From Planctomycetota bacterium (GTDB taxonomy: Bacteria > Planctomycetota > GCA-2746535): DNA of 64,000 bases. Positions 41,289 through 50,917 of this stretch are shown one piece after another. The notes below the pieces were generated by a model. That model made no database searches. It was not told where the DNA came from and saw only the letters and a list, made by a program, of their open reading frames with translations. Where the stretch lies: the NCBI GenBank assembly GCA_002746535.1, contig NVWA01000019.1, positions 1-64,000 on the forward strand, in the 5' to 3' direction. A program made the translations under genes and the position numbers. The stretch's first letter is position 1. Each line of letters starts with the position of its first letter.

Positions 41289-42498
41289 AAAGATCACTTT
41301 AATTTGTACCAATTTATTATTTGCTTTTATTTTTTTGACAAAAAGTGTGTTGGCCGATGATCTGAGCTATAAAATATTAACTATTGATGGTAAGGAATTA
41401 GCTGCTAAAAAACTTGTGATAAAGCCAGATAAGTTGATGTATGATTCAAAAGCTATTAATAAAAATCAGATTTCAAGTATATCGGTTATTAATGGCAATT
41501 GCACTTATGCTAGTAAAGGAATAAATCTAGATTTTAGTAAGCCTTCAATGAAAGTAACTTTAGATTTGGTTGACGGTTCTCACTTTGATAATATTGAATT
41601 AATATTTGATAAAAAACAATACCAATTCTCTCTGCATGATAACAAGATAAATCTACATGATACTTCTGTAAGAAGTTTAATCTTGAAGCCAGAAAAAATT
41701 AAATCTATCAAAGATTGGAATGAATTTTTAAAAGAACCTAATTTACGAAAAGATAAACTGTTTATTAGTAAAAAAGATTCGCATGTAGCTATTGATGGAA
41801 TCTTCATGCGATTTGATTTTAACAATCAAAAAGTTGTATTTCTATGGGACAATAAAGAAAGGCTCGTTTCGATCGACAAAGTTATAGGTATCTTGCTAAG
41901 TTCTAAATTGGTAAAAAAGAAGGAGGCTTTAATATTCCATAATTCAATTATTTATGGAGAAGAAATAATTCTAGATAAAGCCACTATTACGATTAAATTT
42001 TTAGAAAATCAAAAAATTACGCTTGCATCCGAATGTATCAAAAAGATTTCACTTACTATTGTTGAAACAGAATATTTATCAAATTTAAAACCGACTACGG
42101 TTGAATCTGCTAATATTTTAATTGAGAATGTTAAGGGATTTCAAAATGATAAAAGTATATGGAATAACACACTAAGCATCGGTAAAAAGACCTTCAAGAG
42201 AGGGATAGGGGTTCATTCTAAAAGTATTCTTAAATACACAATTCCAGCAAATGCACGTAAATTTCAAACCTATGTTGGAATTGATGGTGAAGTTAAAAAT
42301 TTTGGTGGATGCATATTTAAAATATTAGTTGATGGGAATGAAGAATTTGTTAGAGAAGTTAATTCGAAGAATAAAGAAATAAAAGTTAATTTAAATGTAG
42401 AGAATAAAAAAGAGCTAACGCTAATTGTGTTGCCTGGTAAAAATCTTGATATTGGTGATCATGGTACCTGGGGTGATGCTAAGTTTATATTAAAATGA
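41278..42498 (+). CDS. Secreted NPCBM/NEW2-domain protein
   Basis: 'WNNTLSIGKKTFKRGIGVHSKSILKYTIPANARKFQTYVGIDGEVKNFGGCIFKILVDG...GTWGDAKFIL'. Confidence 0.75.
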   Translation: MKSKKITLICTNLLFAFIFLTKSVLADDLSYKILTIDGKELAAKKLVIKPDKLMYDSKAINKNQISSISVINGNCTYASKGINLDFSKPSMKVTLDLVDGSHFDNIELIFDKKQYQFSLHDNKINLHDTSVRSLILKPEKIKSIKDWNEFLKEPNLRKDKLFISKKDSHVAIDGIFMRFDFNNQKVVFLWDNKERLVSIDKVIGILLSSKLVKKKEALIFHNSIIYGEEIILDKATITIKFLENQKITLASECIKKISLTIVETEYLSNLKPTTVESANILIENVKGFQNDKSIWNNTLSIGKKTFKRGIGVHSKSILKYTIPANARKFQTYVGIDGEVKNFGGCIFKILVDGNEEFVREVNSKNKEIKVNLNVENKKELTLIVLPGKNLDIGDHGTWGDAKFILK

Positions 42499-42516
42499 TT
42501 AAATAAGGAGATTAAA

Positions 42517-43578
42517 ATGAGTGATGCTGCCTATAAAGAAGAGCCATTAGACCAGAATGATTTAGAAGCCATTGTGGAATTAAAAGGTGCATATGAAAAA
42601 GTTGCTGCAGAAATCGGAAAAGTTATTGTGGGTCAGAATGATGTGATTCATCAATTGATGGTTTCGATTTTTTCAAAAGGGCATTGTATATTAGAAGGAG
42701 TGCCGGGTTTAGCTAAAACACTTTTGATTAGCACTATTGCCGATACTTTGCATTTATCATTTAATAGAATTCAATTTACCCCTGATTTAATGCCTACGGA
42801 TATTACTGGTACAGAAATTGTACAAGAAGATAAAAGCACAGGAGAAAGAATTTTTCGATTTATAAATGGACCTGTTTTTGCGAATATTATTCTAGCAGAT
42901 GAAATTAACAGAACTCCACCTAAAACCCAATCTGCCTTATTAGAAGCTATGCAAGAAAAACAAGTAACAGTTGGTGGTAAGCAATATAAACTACCAGATC
43001 CCTTTTTTGTATTAGCAACTCAAAATCCTATTGAGCAAGAAGGAACCTATCCTTTGCCTGAAGCCCAACAAGATAGATTTATGTTTAAAATATATGTGCG
43101 ATATCCGTCATTTGAAGAAGAATTTGATATTGCTCAATCCACGACTACTAATTATGTACCAGAAGTATCACCTGTATTGTCGTTAGAAGAGATTGAAAAA
43201 TATCAAAAATTAGTTCGGAAAATTCCTGTTGCACCAAACGTAATTAAATATGCTTTAAAAATAGTTAGAGCAACCAGAATTGAAGAGACTGAATTTGATT
43301 TTATCAAAGAATGGCTTAGTTGGGGTGCCGGACCAAGAGCTGTCCAGAATTTATTATTAGGTGCTAAAACCGAAGCAGCTATAGATGGTAGAAATGCTGC
43401 AACTATAGATGATATTAAAAAGGTTGTCCATCCAGTACTTAGACACAGAATTATTACTAATTTTAATGCTGAATCTGAAGGGATATCAACAGATGATGTG
43501 ATAGATAAGATTTTACAAAGTGTTTCTGAGCACAGTGAAGATAGTTTACCTCAATCAGCAAAAAATGCATTGGTATAA
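42517..43578 (+). CDS. MoxR-family AAA+ ATPase
   Basis: '[10 protein letters not shown]', '[13 protein letters not shown]', '[34 protein letters not shown]', '[25 protein letters not shown]'. Confidence 0.96.
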   Translation: MSDAAYKEEPLDQNDLEAIVELKGAYEKVAAEIGKVIVGQNDVIHQLMVSIFSKGHCILEGVPGLAKTLLISTIADTLHLSFNRIQFTPDLMPTDITGTEIVQEDKSTGERIFRFINGPVFANIILADEINRTPPKTQSALLEAMQEKQVTVGGKQYKLPDPFFVLATQNPIEQEGTYPLPEAQQDRFMFKIYVRYPSFEEEFDIAQSTTTNYVPEVSPVLSLEEIEKYQKLVRKIPVAPNVIKYALKIVRATRIEETEFDFIKEWLSWGAGPRAVQNLLLGAKTEAAIDGRNAATIDDIKKVVHPVLRHRIITNFNAESEGISTDDVIDKILQSVSEHSEDSLPQSAKNALV

Positions 43579-43600
43579 ATAAAAGAGGCATTGGAGACAA

Positions 43601-44515
43601 ATGGATACTCAACAACTAAATAAAATTTTAAAACCTGATGTTTTTAACAAAGTTTCCAACTTAGAGGTTAGGGCGCGAAAAATTGTTGAGGGTTATTTAA
43701 ATGGAATTCATAGGAGTCCTTATTTAGGTAATTCTGTTGAATTCGCAAGTCACCGGGAATATGTTCCGGGTGATAATATTAAAAATTTAGATTGGAAAGT
43801 TTGGGCTCGATCTGATAAATTATTTATCAAGCAATATGAGAATGAAACAAATTTGGCATGTAATATCATTCTTGATGTTAGTAAATCAATGGATTATGGA
43901 CTAGAAAGTGATGGTATAAATAAATTAGAAACAGCGTGTACTATTGCGGCAACTTTTGCTTATTTAATGCGACGACAAGCGGATGCGGTTGGTTTAACTG
44001 CATTTGACCGAAAGATTAGAGTTAATTTAAAACCGAGTTCGCATCCTAGCCATATGAAGTTAATTTTTCATGAATTAGCTGGCTTACAGCCGGATGACAA
44101 AACTGAGATTCATACACCTTTACACCAGTTAGCAGAACTAATTCATAAAAAAGGCTTAGTCGTTTTAATTTCTGATCTATTTGTGAATATAGAATCTTTA
44201 AACAGCACACTAAAACACTTTAAATATTTTGGACAAGACGTGATTGTATTTCAAGTACTTCATAGTGATGAAATAGAATTTCCTTTCAAAGATAACATTC
44301 TTTTTAAAGGCATGGAAACGTCTGTAGAAATTCAAGCAGATGCATTATCTCTTAAAAAAGAATATATTAAAGTAGTTCAGGAGACGAATCAAAAAATCAA
44401 AAAAACTTGTTCGAAGCACGATTGTGATCACGTATTGGTTTCTACTTCTGATTCTCTAGCAACTGTTTTAAGTAGCTATTTGAATTTTAGGCAAAAATTG
44501 AGGAGCAAGAGGTAG
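43601..44515 (+). CDS. DUF58-domain protein
   Basis: 'SVEFASHREYVPGDNIKNLDWKVWARSDKLFIKQYENETNLACNIILDVSKSMDYG'. Confidence 0.93.
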   Translation: MDTQQLNKILKPDVFNKVSNLEVRARKIVEGYLNGIHRSPYLGNSVEFASHREYVPGDNIKNLDWKVWARSDKLFIKQYENETNLACNIILDVSKSMDYGLESDGINKLETACTIAATFAYLMRRQADAVGLTAFDRKIRVNLKPSSHPSHMKLIFHELAGLQPDDKTEIHTPLHQLAELIHKKGLVVLISDLFVNIESLNSTLKHFKYFGQDVIVFQVLHSDEIEFPFKDNILFKGMETSVEIQADALSLKKEYIKVVQETNQKIKKTCSKHDCDHVLVSTSDSLATVLSSYLNFRQKLRSKR

Positions 44516-46272
44516 TGAGCTATCATTCAATTAAATCTTACATTTTTTATATTTTAATAAGTTTATTTATCATCCCTATTGGAACTATTGAAGCTGATGA
44601 CTCCGAAGAAATACTAAAAAAAGTCAAAGAGTTTGAGAATAATCGAATAAAAGTTATAGAAAAAATTTCTCCAAGCGTTGTATGTATTTTTGGGAAAAAT
44701 CCCGGCGGCGGCGGTTCAGGAGTATTATTTAACATAAATGGATATTTAATAACAAACTTTCATGTTGTCCAAGGTGTTGGTCTAGAAGGTTTGGGTGGAA
44801 TATCAGATGGGAAAATGTATCCGATGGAAGTGTTGGGTATTGACCCTGGAGGCGATTTAGCAATTGCTAAATTAAGTAAGAAAAATAAATTTACAAGTGC
44901 CAAGCTGGGTGACTCTAATCAGGTTATGGTGGGTGATTTATGTATGGCCTTAGGAAACCCCTTTTTATTAGCTGAGGATTATACTCCAACAGTCACTCAT
45001 GGCGTTGTTAGTGGTATTAAACGATATCAAGAAGGACAAGGTCGACTGCTCGTTTATGGTAACTGTATTCAAATCGATTCTAGTATTAATCCAGGCAATT
45101 CAGGAGGCCCTTTATTCAATGATGCAGGGGAAGTGATTGGCATAAATGGTAGAGGTTCATTTGAGGAAAGAGGTCGTGTAAATGTAGGCCTTGGATATGC
45201 GATTTCTATGGAGCAAATCTTAAACTTTATTCCTGATTTATTATCAACAAAAATTTGTCAGCATGCAACATTAGATGCTGTTTTTGCTGATAGAAAAGAT
45301 GGCGTCAGATGTGTTCGTTTAAATTTAGATTCAGAAATTAGCAGATTAGGTCTTAGTTTAGGTGATACCATTCTTGAATTGGATCACATAAAAATTAATA
45401 CTGCAAACGAATATACCAATTTAATTACAACTTATCCAGCTAATTGGCCAGTTCATGTGAAGTTTAAAACCGATAAGAAAATCAAAGACGTTTATTTAAG
45501 ATTAAAAACATTGCCCTATCAGGTGGTCAAGCGAACCAGTCCTCCAACGGGTAAAAAGAAAATTAAAAAACCTGCAAATGTTTGGGGTAAACCAGGTATT
45601 ATTAGAGATAAAAAAATAAATTCTCGCGAATGTAAACGAATACTTTCTGATTTTAAAAAATTAATTAACCCAGAAGGGGTTAAAATAAAAAGTTTAAAAG
45701 CTCAGTTTGATATCACATTTGATAATAAAATTGTGCAAGAAGTTGAAGTAGAGTTTATTAATATCCAAAAACAGATAGTTTCAATAAAAAAAATTGGTGT
45801 AGATAAAAAAGAATCTTTTGAAATAAATTTCATAAAAAATAGTGGTATAAATCTTGAGGATAAAAGTGAACTTGATGAAGACCAAATACGTTATGTGATT
45901 GATCAAATAGAATCCTTATTTCAATATTATCTTCTATTGCAGGAGCCAGAAAAAAAATTTAAAAACTTTGCTTTAGTAGGTGGTGATAAAGCAAATGGCA
46001 AAAGAGCATACAAATTAAGAATAGGCCTAAATGATAAGCAGGATTGGTTGATTTGGATTAATATTGTTGATGAGAATATAAATTTTATTCCTAATATTTT
46101 GAAATTAGCTGCAACTGTAAAAGATGAAAGCACATCATATGGGAATACCCTTAATGATTTTAAATTATTTCAAAAGATAAGTTTTCCTACCTCTATCTAT
46201 ACTGTCAAAGGTTTGGAAGAAAAAGTAATACGTAAAATAAAAATTAAATCTTTAACTCTAGTAAAAGAATAA
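44515..46272 (+). CDS. HtrA/trypsin-like serine protease with PDZ-like region, triad intact; GTG start
   Basis: 'YLITNFHVVQG' (His), 'GGDLAIAKLSK' (Asp), 'INPGNSGGPLFN' (Ser); PDZ-like 'SRLGLSLGDTILELDHIKINT'. Confidence 0.9.
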   Translation: MSYHSIKSYIFYILISLFIIPIGTIEADDSEEILKKVKEFENNRIKVIEKISPSVVCIFGKNPGGGGSGVLFNINGYLITNFHVVQGVGLEGLGGISDGKMYPMEVLGIDPGGDLAIAKLSKKNKFTSAKLGDSNQVMVGDLCMALGNPFLLAEDYTPTVTHGVVSGIKRYQEGQGRLLVYGNCIQIDSSINPGNSGGPLFNDAGEVIGINGRGSFEERGRVNVGLGYAISMEQILNFIPDLLSTKICQHATLDAVFADRKDGVRCVRLNLDSEISRLGLSLGDTILELDHIKINTANEYTNLITTYPANWPVHVKFKTDKKIKDVYLRLKTLPYQVVKRTSPPTGKKKIKKPANVWGKPGIIRDKKINSRECKRILSDFKKLINPEGVKIKSLKAQFDITFDNKIVQEVEVEFINIQKQIVSIKKIGVDKKESFEINFIKNSGINLEDKSELDEDQIRYVIDQIESLFQYYLLLQEPEKKFKNFALVGGDKANGKRAYKLRIGLNDKQDWLIWINIVDENINFIPNILKLAATVKDESTSYGNTLNDFKLFQKISFPTSIYTVKGLEEKVIRKIKIKSLTLVKE

Positions 46273-46274
46273 TT

Positions 46275-47294
46275 ATGTACCCAAGTAAGAAGATAATTTT
46301 ACTGACATTAATTGTATTTTTTTATGTGACTTTGATTTCTCATGGTAAAGAAAAGAATAATTTATTTAGTAAGGTTTTTAATGAATCAGAAGCGAAGTGT
46401 GTCAAGGTCTATGGTGGAACTTTAGGCACTGAACATGGTTATGCAGCGGGAATGATAATATCGCCTGATGGACATATTATAACGGCCTTAGGCATGTTTT
46501 TAAGTAGTAAAAAATTGCGTGTCGTATTAAATACGGGTGATGTTTTTTATGCAAAGGTTATTAGAAGAGACCGGGCATTGCAAGTGGCTCTTTTGAAAAT
46601 TGCTTTTAAGACACCGAATTATTTTAATCTAAAGAATTCTGTTGTTGCTAAGCCCAGTGAATGGGCATTAGCTATTGGAAATCCATTTAAAGTCGCTGAT
46701 GGAAAAGAAAAGCTCTCATTAAACTTAGGTGTTGTGACAATGATAACTAAGCTCGAAGTTAAAAGAAGAGCCCAGGATGTGATATACAATGCTGAAGCAA
46801 TTTTGATTGATTCTATTACTGGAAATCCCGGTTCGCAAGGGGGAGCATTGGTTACAATAAATGGAAATGTCTTAGGTATGATTGGTAAAGTATTAGAGTA
46901 CAAAGGTACTAATACAAGAATAAATTATGCTGTACCTGGAAAACTATTACAAGATTTCTTTGATGGAAAAATTAAAAAAGCAAATAATAAATTAACGGTC
47001 TACATCGGGATTCAATTATTCTCTATTAGCGGAAGAAAAGCACCTGCCTTTATTGATAGGGTCGATATAGGTTCTCCAGCATTTTTATCTGGATTAAAAA
47101 AAGATGACTTGATCGTTTCTATCGGAGATATAAAAATAGCCACTTGTTTGGATTATGATAAAGCCATTAAAGAATTAAGTAAAGGCGTAAAAGTTCAGGT
47201 TCTAATTAGAAGAAAAGATAATTTTTATAAATTGTCGTTAGTGCCATCAGAAATCAAAATTGAAGAAGAGGAAGAAGATGAAGACTTTGACTAG
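46275..47294 (+). CDS. HtrA-like pseudoprotease with PDZ domain
   Basis: 'HIITALGMFL' (His lost), 'RALQVALLKI' (Asp lost), 'TGNPGSQGGALV' (Ser lost); PDZ 'AFLSGLKKDDLIVSIGDIKIAT'. Confidence 0.8.
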   Translation: MYPSKKIILLTLIVFFYVTLISHGKEKNNLFSKVFNESEAKCVKVYGGTLGTEHGYAAGMIISPDGHIITALGMFLSSKKLRVVLNTGDVFYAKVIRRDRALQVALLKIAFKTPNYFNLKNSVVAKPSEWALAIGNPFKVADGKEKLSLNLGVVTMITKLEVKRRAQDVIYNAEAILIDSITGNPGSQGGALVTINGNVLGMIGKVLEYKGTNTRINYAVPGKLLQDFFDGKIKKANNKLTVYIGIQLFSISGRKAPAFIDRVDIGSPAFLSGLKKDDLIVSIGDIKIATCLDYDKAIKELSKGVKVQVLIRRKDNFYKLSLVPSEIKIEEEEEDEDFD

Positions 47295-48384
47295 ATTATT
47301 TGTATTTCTTATTTTTTTGAATTTTATTCAATTTTCGAGTGTCAATTCAAATGATTACGAAGGTATGATTTTATTACCAAAAGTAATCCAGAAAATTGCA
47401 AAAAATCTTCGTCCATCTATTGTTACTATTGAAGGTTTTGGAGGTTTGTTAGATTCTTCAATTAGAGGAGATGGCAAATTTAAAAAACGAGTACGTGGGT
47501 TTAGTAAGCCGGGTGAAGGTCCAACAACAGGAGTGATTATAAGTGAAGATGGTTACATAATTACAAGTACATTTAATTTTATCCGTGAACCAAAGATAAT
47601 TACTGTTACTTTAAACAATGGTAAAAAGTTTAATGCGAAATTATTAGGTAAAGATAATACTAGAAAAATATGTGTTTTAAAGATAGCGGTTGGCAATGAA
47701 AAGTTAAAGGTTCCTGAATTTATTACTGGAAAGAAAACTAAAGTTGGTCAATGGTCAGTGTCTATTGGACTTGGTTATGGTGGAGATAAAGCTGCCATTT
47801 CTGTTGGCTTAATAAGTGGAAAAAATAGAGTATTTGGAAAAGCAATTCAAACTGATGCTAATATTAGCCCTGCCAATTATGGTGGGCCATTAGTAAATGT
47901 AGATGGCAAAATTATAGGAATATGTACACCATTATCTCCTATGGGTCAAGATGCGTTTGCTGGATTTGAATGGTATGATAGCGGAATAGGATTTGTAATC
48001 CCAATAGCAGATTGCGGTGACATTATTGATCGCTTAAAAAATAAAATAGATGTTAACTTTGGAAAATTAGGAATTCATGTGACTATTGATAAAAAATTCC
48101 CAAAGAAGGTTATGGTAGATCTTGTCATGCCAGATTCTCCCGCCGAAAAAGCGGGTTTAAAAAGTGGTGATTTAATTCAAAAAATTAACTCTCATGAGAT
48201 TGAATACTTAAATGGCATGAAAAAAATATTAGGTAGGTTTGAGTCTGGGTCAAAAATTGTTATGGATGTTAAAAGGAATAATAAGTCGTTACAGTTGAAG
48301 ATAATTTTGGGTAGTGGTAAAGATCTATTGATTCTTCCCAAGGAAAAAATCATTGACAAAAAAATTAAAAAAAAGAAACATTAA
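47278..48384 (+). CDS. HtrA-like pseudoprotease with PDZ domain
   Basis: 'YIITSTFNFI' (His lost), 'TRKICVLKI' (Asp lost), 'NISPANYGGPLV' (Ser lost); PDZ 'PAEKAGLKSGDLIQKINSHEIEY'; ATG 47278 gives a clean signal peptide (track starts at TTG 47260). Confidence 0.8.
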   Translation: MKTLTRLFVFLIFLNFIQFSSVNSNDYEGMILLPKVIQKIAKNLRPSIVTIEGFGGLLDSSIRGDGKFKKRVRGFSKPGEGPTTGVIISEDGYIITSTFNFIREPKIITVTLNNGKKFNAKLLGKDNTRKICVLKIAVGNEKLKVPEFITGKKTKVGQWSVSIGLGYGGDKAAISVGLISGKNRVFGKAIQTDANISPANYGGPLVNVDGKIIGICTPLSPMGQDAFAGFEWYDSGIGFVIPIADCGDIIDRLKNKIDVNFGKLGIHVTIDKKFPKKVMVDLVMPDSPAEKAGLKSGDLIQKINSHEIEYLNGMKKILGRFESGSKIVMDVKRNNKSLQLKIILGSGKDLLILPKEKIIDKKIKKKKH

Positions 48385-48424
48385 ATTTAGATTTAAGAGC
48401 ATCAGTAATCACAATTTTTTCTAA

Positions 48425-49786
48425 TTGGAAAAACATTTGAAAAGAGTCCTTATTCTAGTTTATATATCCCTTGTCTTGTTATCTTCAATTCAATCAAAAG
48501 ATTCTAAAGAATGGAGAAAGTTTAAAAAAGAATTCTTAGCAAAAATTAATAATGAAAATGTTAATATTTGTAAGTCTGCCATAAAAGACCTTGAACCTTA
48601 TGAGACCCTTGCTGCTGCAAAATTGGCAATTCTTTTTTTTAAACGCAAAGAATATGATATTTATGAATTAGCCTATCCACTATTGAGAAAGTTCAACAAA
48701 TCTGAAAAAATAGGATTGTGGATACTAAAGAAAGGTATGCCGCATATTAGAGACCCCTTAGCCAAAGCTTATGTGATTAATTCTTTGGGCGCTTATAAAT
48801 TTGAATCGATTGCTAATGCCTTAGAGAAATTTTTAATTAAGTCTAAAAGAGTTGAATTAATAATACCCTTTATGGAAACCTTAGGTGAGCTACATTTTGA
48901 ATCAAGTATTCCTGTTTTAATAAAAAAGAGAAGTTCATCCTTTTATAAAGTTCATTATGGATTTCGTAAAACTCTTTTTGAAACATTATTTAAATATGAA
49001 ACAAAAGAAGTCGTTACTTTTTTTATAAAAGTTTTATTTGAAAATGAAGGGATTATTGCAGATCAAATCACACAATATTTAACATCAATAACTGGAGCCA
49101 CTAAAGGTAGCTCTAAAAAATGGAAAGAATGGTTGGCTGCTAATAAGGATAAATTTCAGTTAAAGAAGATTACAAAAGAGAGTCGTGAAGCAATATTAGG
49201 CCGTAGCTGGAAAAATGATACAGAAATTACTTACCATGATATCCCTATTAACGGAAAGCGTGTAGTTTTTGTTATTGATACTTCTGGAAGCATGAATACA
49301 AAAGCAGGTTCAGATGTTACTAGAATGGCACAAGCCAAGGAAGAGTTGAAATTCGCCGTCATGCAATTGTCCAAAGATTTTATGTATGAAATCATAGATT
49401 TTAGCGGCTCTGGTAGACCATGGTTTAAAAGATTAATTAAATCACATAAAAATTCCTTTAAATTATTTTCAAATAAATTACGTAAACTAACTGCAAATGG
49501 TGGCACAAATTCTTATGATGCCCTAAGTAAAGCTTTCGAAACTAGTTTGACGACAGAAGTTATTTTTTTCCTTTCAGATGGGGCTCCATCTGTAGGTGAA
49601 TTTATTAGAAAGGATGATATTCTGAGGGAGATTAGATTGTTAAATCGTTTTAGAAAAATAACTATTCATACCATTAGTTTTGCTCGAAAACCAAAAAATA
49701 GAAATGCCGATAAAAAAGATGATAAAAAAGAAGTGTTTATGGAAGCTTTGGCCCATCAAAATGACGGCCAACATAAATACAAATAA
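48425..49786 (+). CDS. HEAT-like and VWA-domain protein, secreted; TTG start
   Basis: Signal peptide; helical repeats; 'VVFVIDTSGSMNT' MIDAS, 'NGGTNSYDALSKAF', 'VIFFLSDGAPSVG'. Confidence 0.82.
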   Translation: MEKHLKRVLILVYISLVLLSSIQSKDSKEWRKFKKEFLAKINNENVNICKSAIKDLEPYETLAAAKLAILFFKRKEYDIYELAYPLLRKFNKSEKIGLWILKKGMPHIRDPLAKAYVINSLGAYKFESIANALEKFLIKSKRVELIIPFMETLGELHFESSIPVLIKKRSSSFYKVHYGFRKTLFETLFKYETKEVVTFFIKVLFENEGIIADQITQYLTSITGATKGSSKKWKEWLAANKDKFQLKKITKESREAILGRSWKNDTEITYHDIPINGKRVVFVIDTSGSMNTKAGSDVTRMAQAKEELKFAVMQLSKDFMYEIIDFSGSGRPWFKRLIKSHKNSFKLFSNKLRKLTANGGTNSYDALSKAFETSLTTEVIFFLSDGAPSVGEFIRKDDILREIRLLNRFRKITIHTISFARKPKNRNADKKDDKKEVFMEALAHQNDGQHKYK

Positions 49787-49836
49787 ATAGTCGACTTATA
49801 TAATGTAAAGTTTGAATTATTATTTATGAGAATGAT

Positions 49837-50133
49837 ATGTTGTCTAATAAATATATTTTAGGGTTCATAGTACTAATATCAATAATCGCTGTTTTAACCC
49901 TTGGATACGGAGCGGTTTCTAATATTACTCGGATCGGTCTTGATGAGGAATATTCGAATAAAAATTTGCTTGTAGCTGGGATTATAAAAATTCTAATAGG
50001 ATTTATTTTTATTATGCCTTTAGTCGAAAGCCTAGAGACAATATTTAAAAAGGATAAAAAAGCTCGTTTGTTTATGATGATTCCTGGCTTTGTTGCAGTA
50101 CCAATTATGATTTTCGTTTTAATTTACTTCTAA
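49837..50133 (+). CDS. Small membrane protein of unknown function
   Basis: Three hydrophobic segments in a 98-aa ORF. Confidence 0.45.
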   Translation: MLSNKYILGFIVLISIIAVLTLGYGAVSNITRIGLDEEYSNKNLLVAGIIKILIGFIFIMPLVESLETIFKKDKKARLFMMIPGFVAVPIMIFVLIYF

Positions 50134-50835
50134 TTCATCAAACTTGTTTTGAACTTTAAGAGCCTCAGCAAACACATCATTCATTTGCTCAAGGGGTTTT
50201 ACATCAAACTTTCTTAAAATATCTAGTGCCCAAACTTGATGGCCTAATGCATTCAAATGCATATTATCAAACATTAATTCTCTGTAGGATTCTTCGCTAT
50301 AATTTCTGTAGTTAACCCATCTTGGTGTATGATTGAAGACCGTAACTTGATGTTCCTCAGCTACTTCAACTATCCCGTTCATATAATTATAAAAATTATT
50401 TACGTGTTTTTCTTTACCTTCTTTAATCATATTTGAATTATCTATGGCATAGTAGGTTTGCAAAATTGGTTCGCAATTTTCTAAAGCTCTAGTTTTAATA
50501 ATTAATTGCCGTAGATTATCTTTGAATTGATCGAGACTAATGTTTTTCTCAGGATTTGAATCATTCCCTCCAACAGTAATAAAAACAGTAAAGGGTTTAA
50601 AAAGAGAAATATCTTCTTCAAATCTATCAAGGACTTGATTGCTTGTTTGCCCAGATATCCCTGTATTTATGGATACATGAAGTCTACCAAACCACCATCG
50701 AAATCCTAGATCTAGCCAATCAAACCAACTGTTTGCATTTTCAATATTTAAAGATTTTTCTGTATTTGAAGATCCTGTTGCAACAATCCTTACTGTTCTC
50801 AAAGATTCTTCCATCTTCTTTTTTAAACGCTTCAT
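50119..50835 (-). CDS. SGNH/GDSL-type hydrolase
   Basis: 'RIVATGSSNTEK' block I, 'VFITVGGNDSN' block III, 'DNMHLNALGHQVWA' block V. Confidence 0.75.
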   Translation of the reverse strand: MKRLKKKMEESLRTVRIVATGSSNTEKSLNIENANSWFDWLDLGFRWWFGRLHVSINTGISGQTSNQVLDRFEEDISLFKPFTVFITVGGNDSNPEKNISLDQFKDNLRQLIIKTRALENCEPILQTYYAIDNSNMIKEGKEKHVNNFYNYMNGIVEVAEEHQVTVFNHTPRWVNYRNYSEESYRELMFDNMHLNALGHQVWALDILRKFDVKPLEQMNDVFAEALKVQNKFDELEVN

Positions 50836-50917
50836 TTAATTCCTGTTTTGAAATTGTGCGAAAGTTGCTTTTGAAACAATTAGAATAATTTAGTTGTGAA
50901 ATGTAAAATGATTCTAA

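Noticed and set aside
46275-48384. Possibility that proteases 2 and 3 are decaying pseudogenes
   Set aside because: Both frames are intact with signal peptides, PDZ domains and overlapping start/stop arrangement; loss is confined to catalytic positions, fitting pseudoenzymes better than decay.
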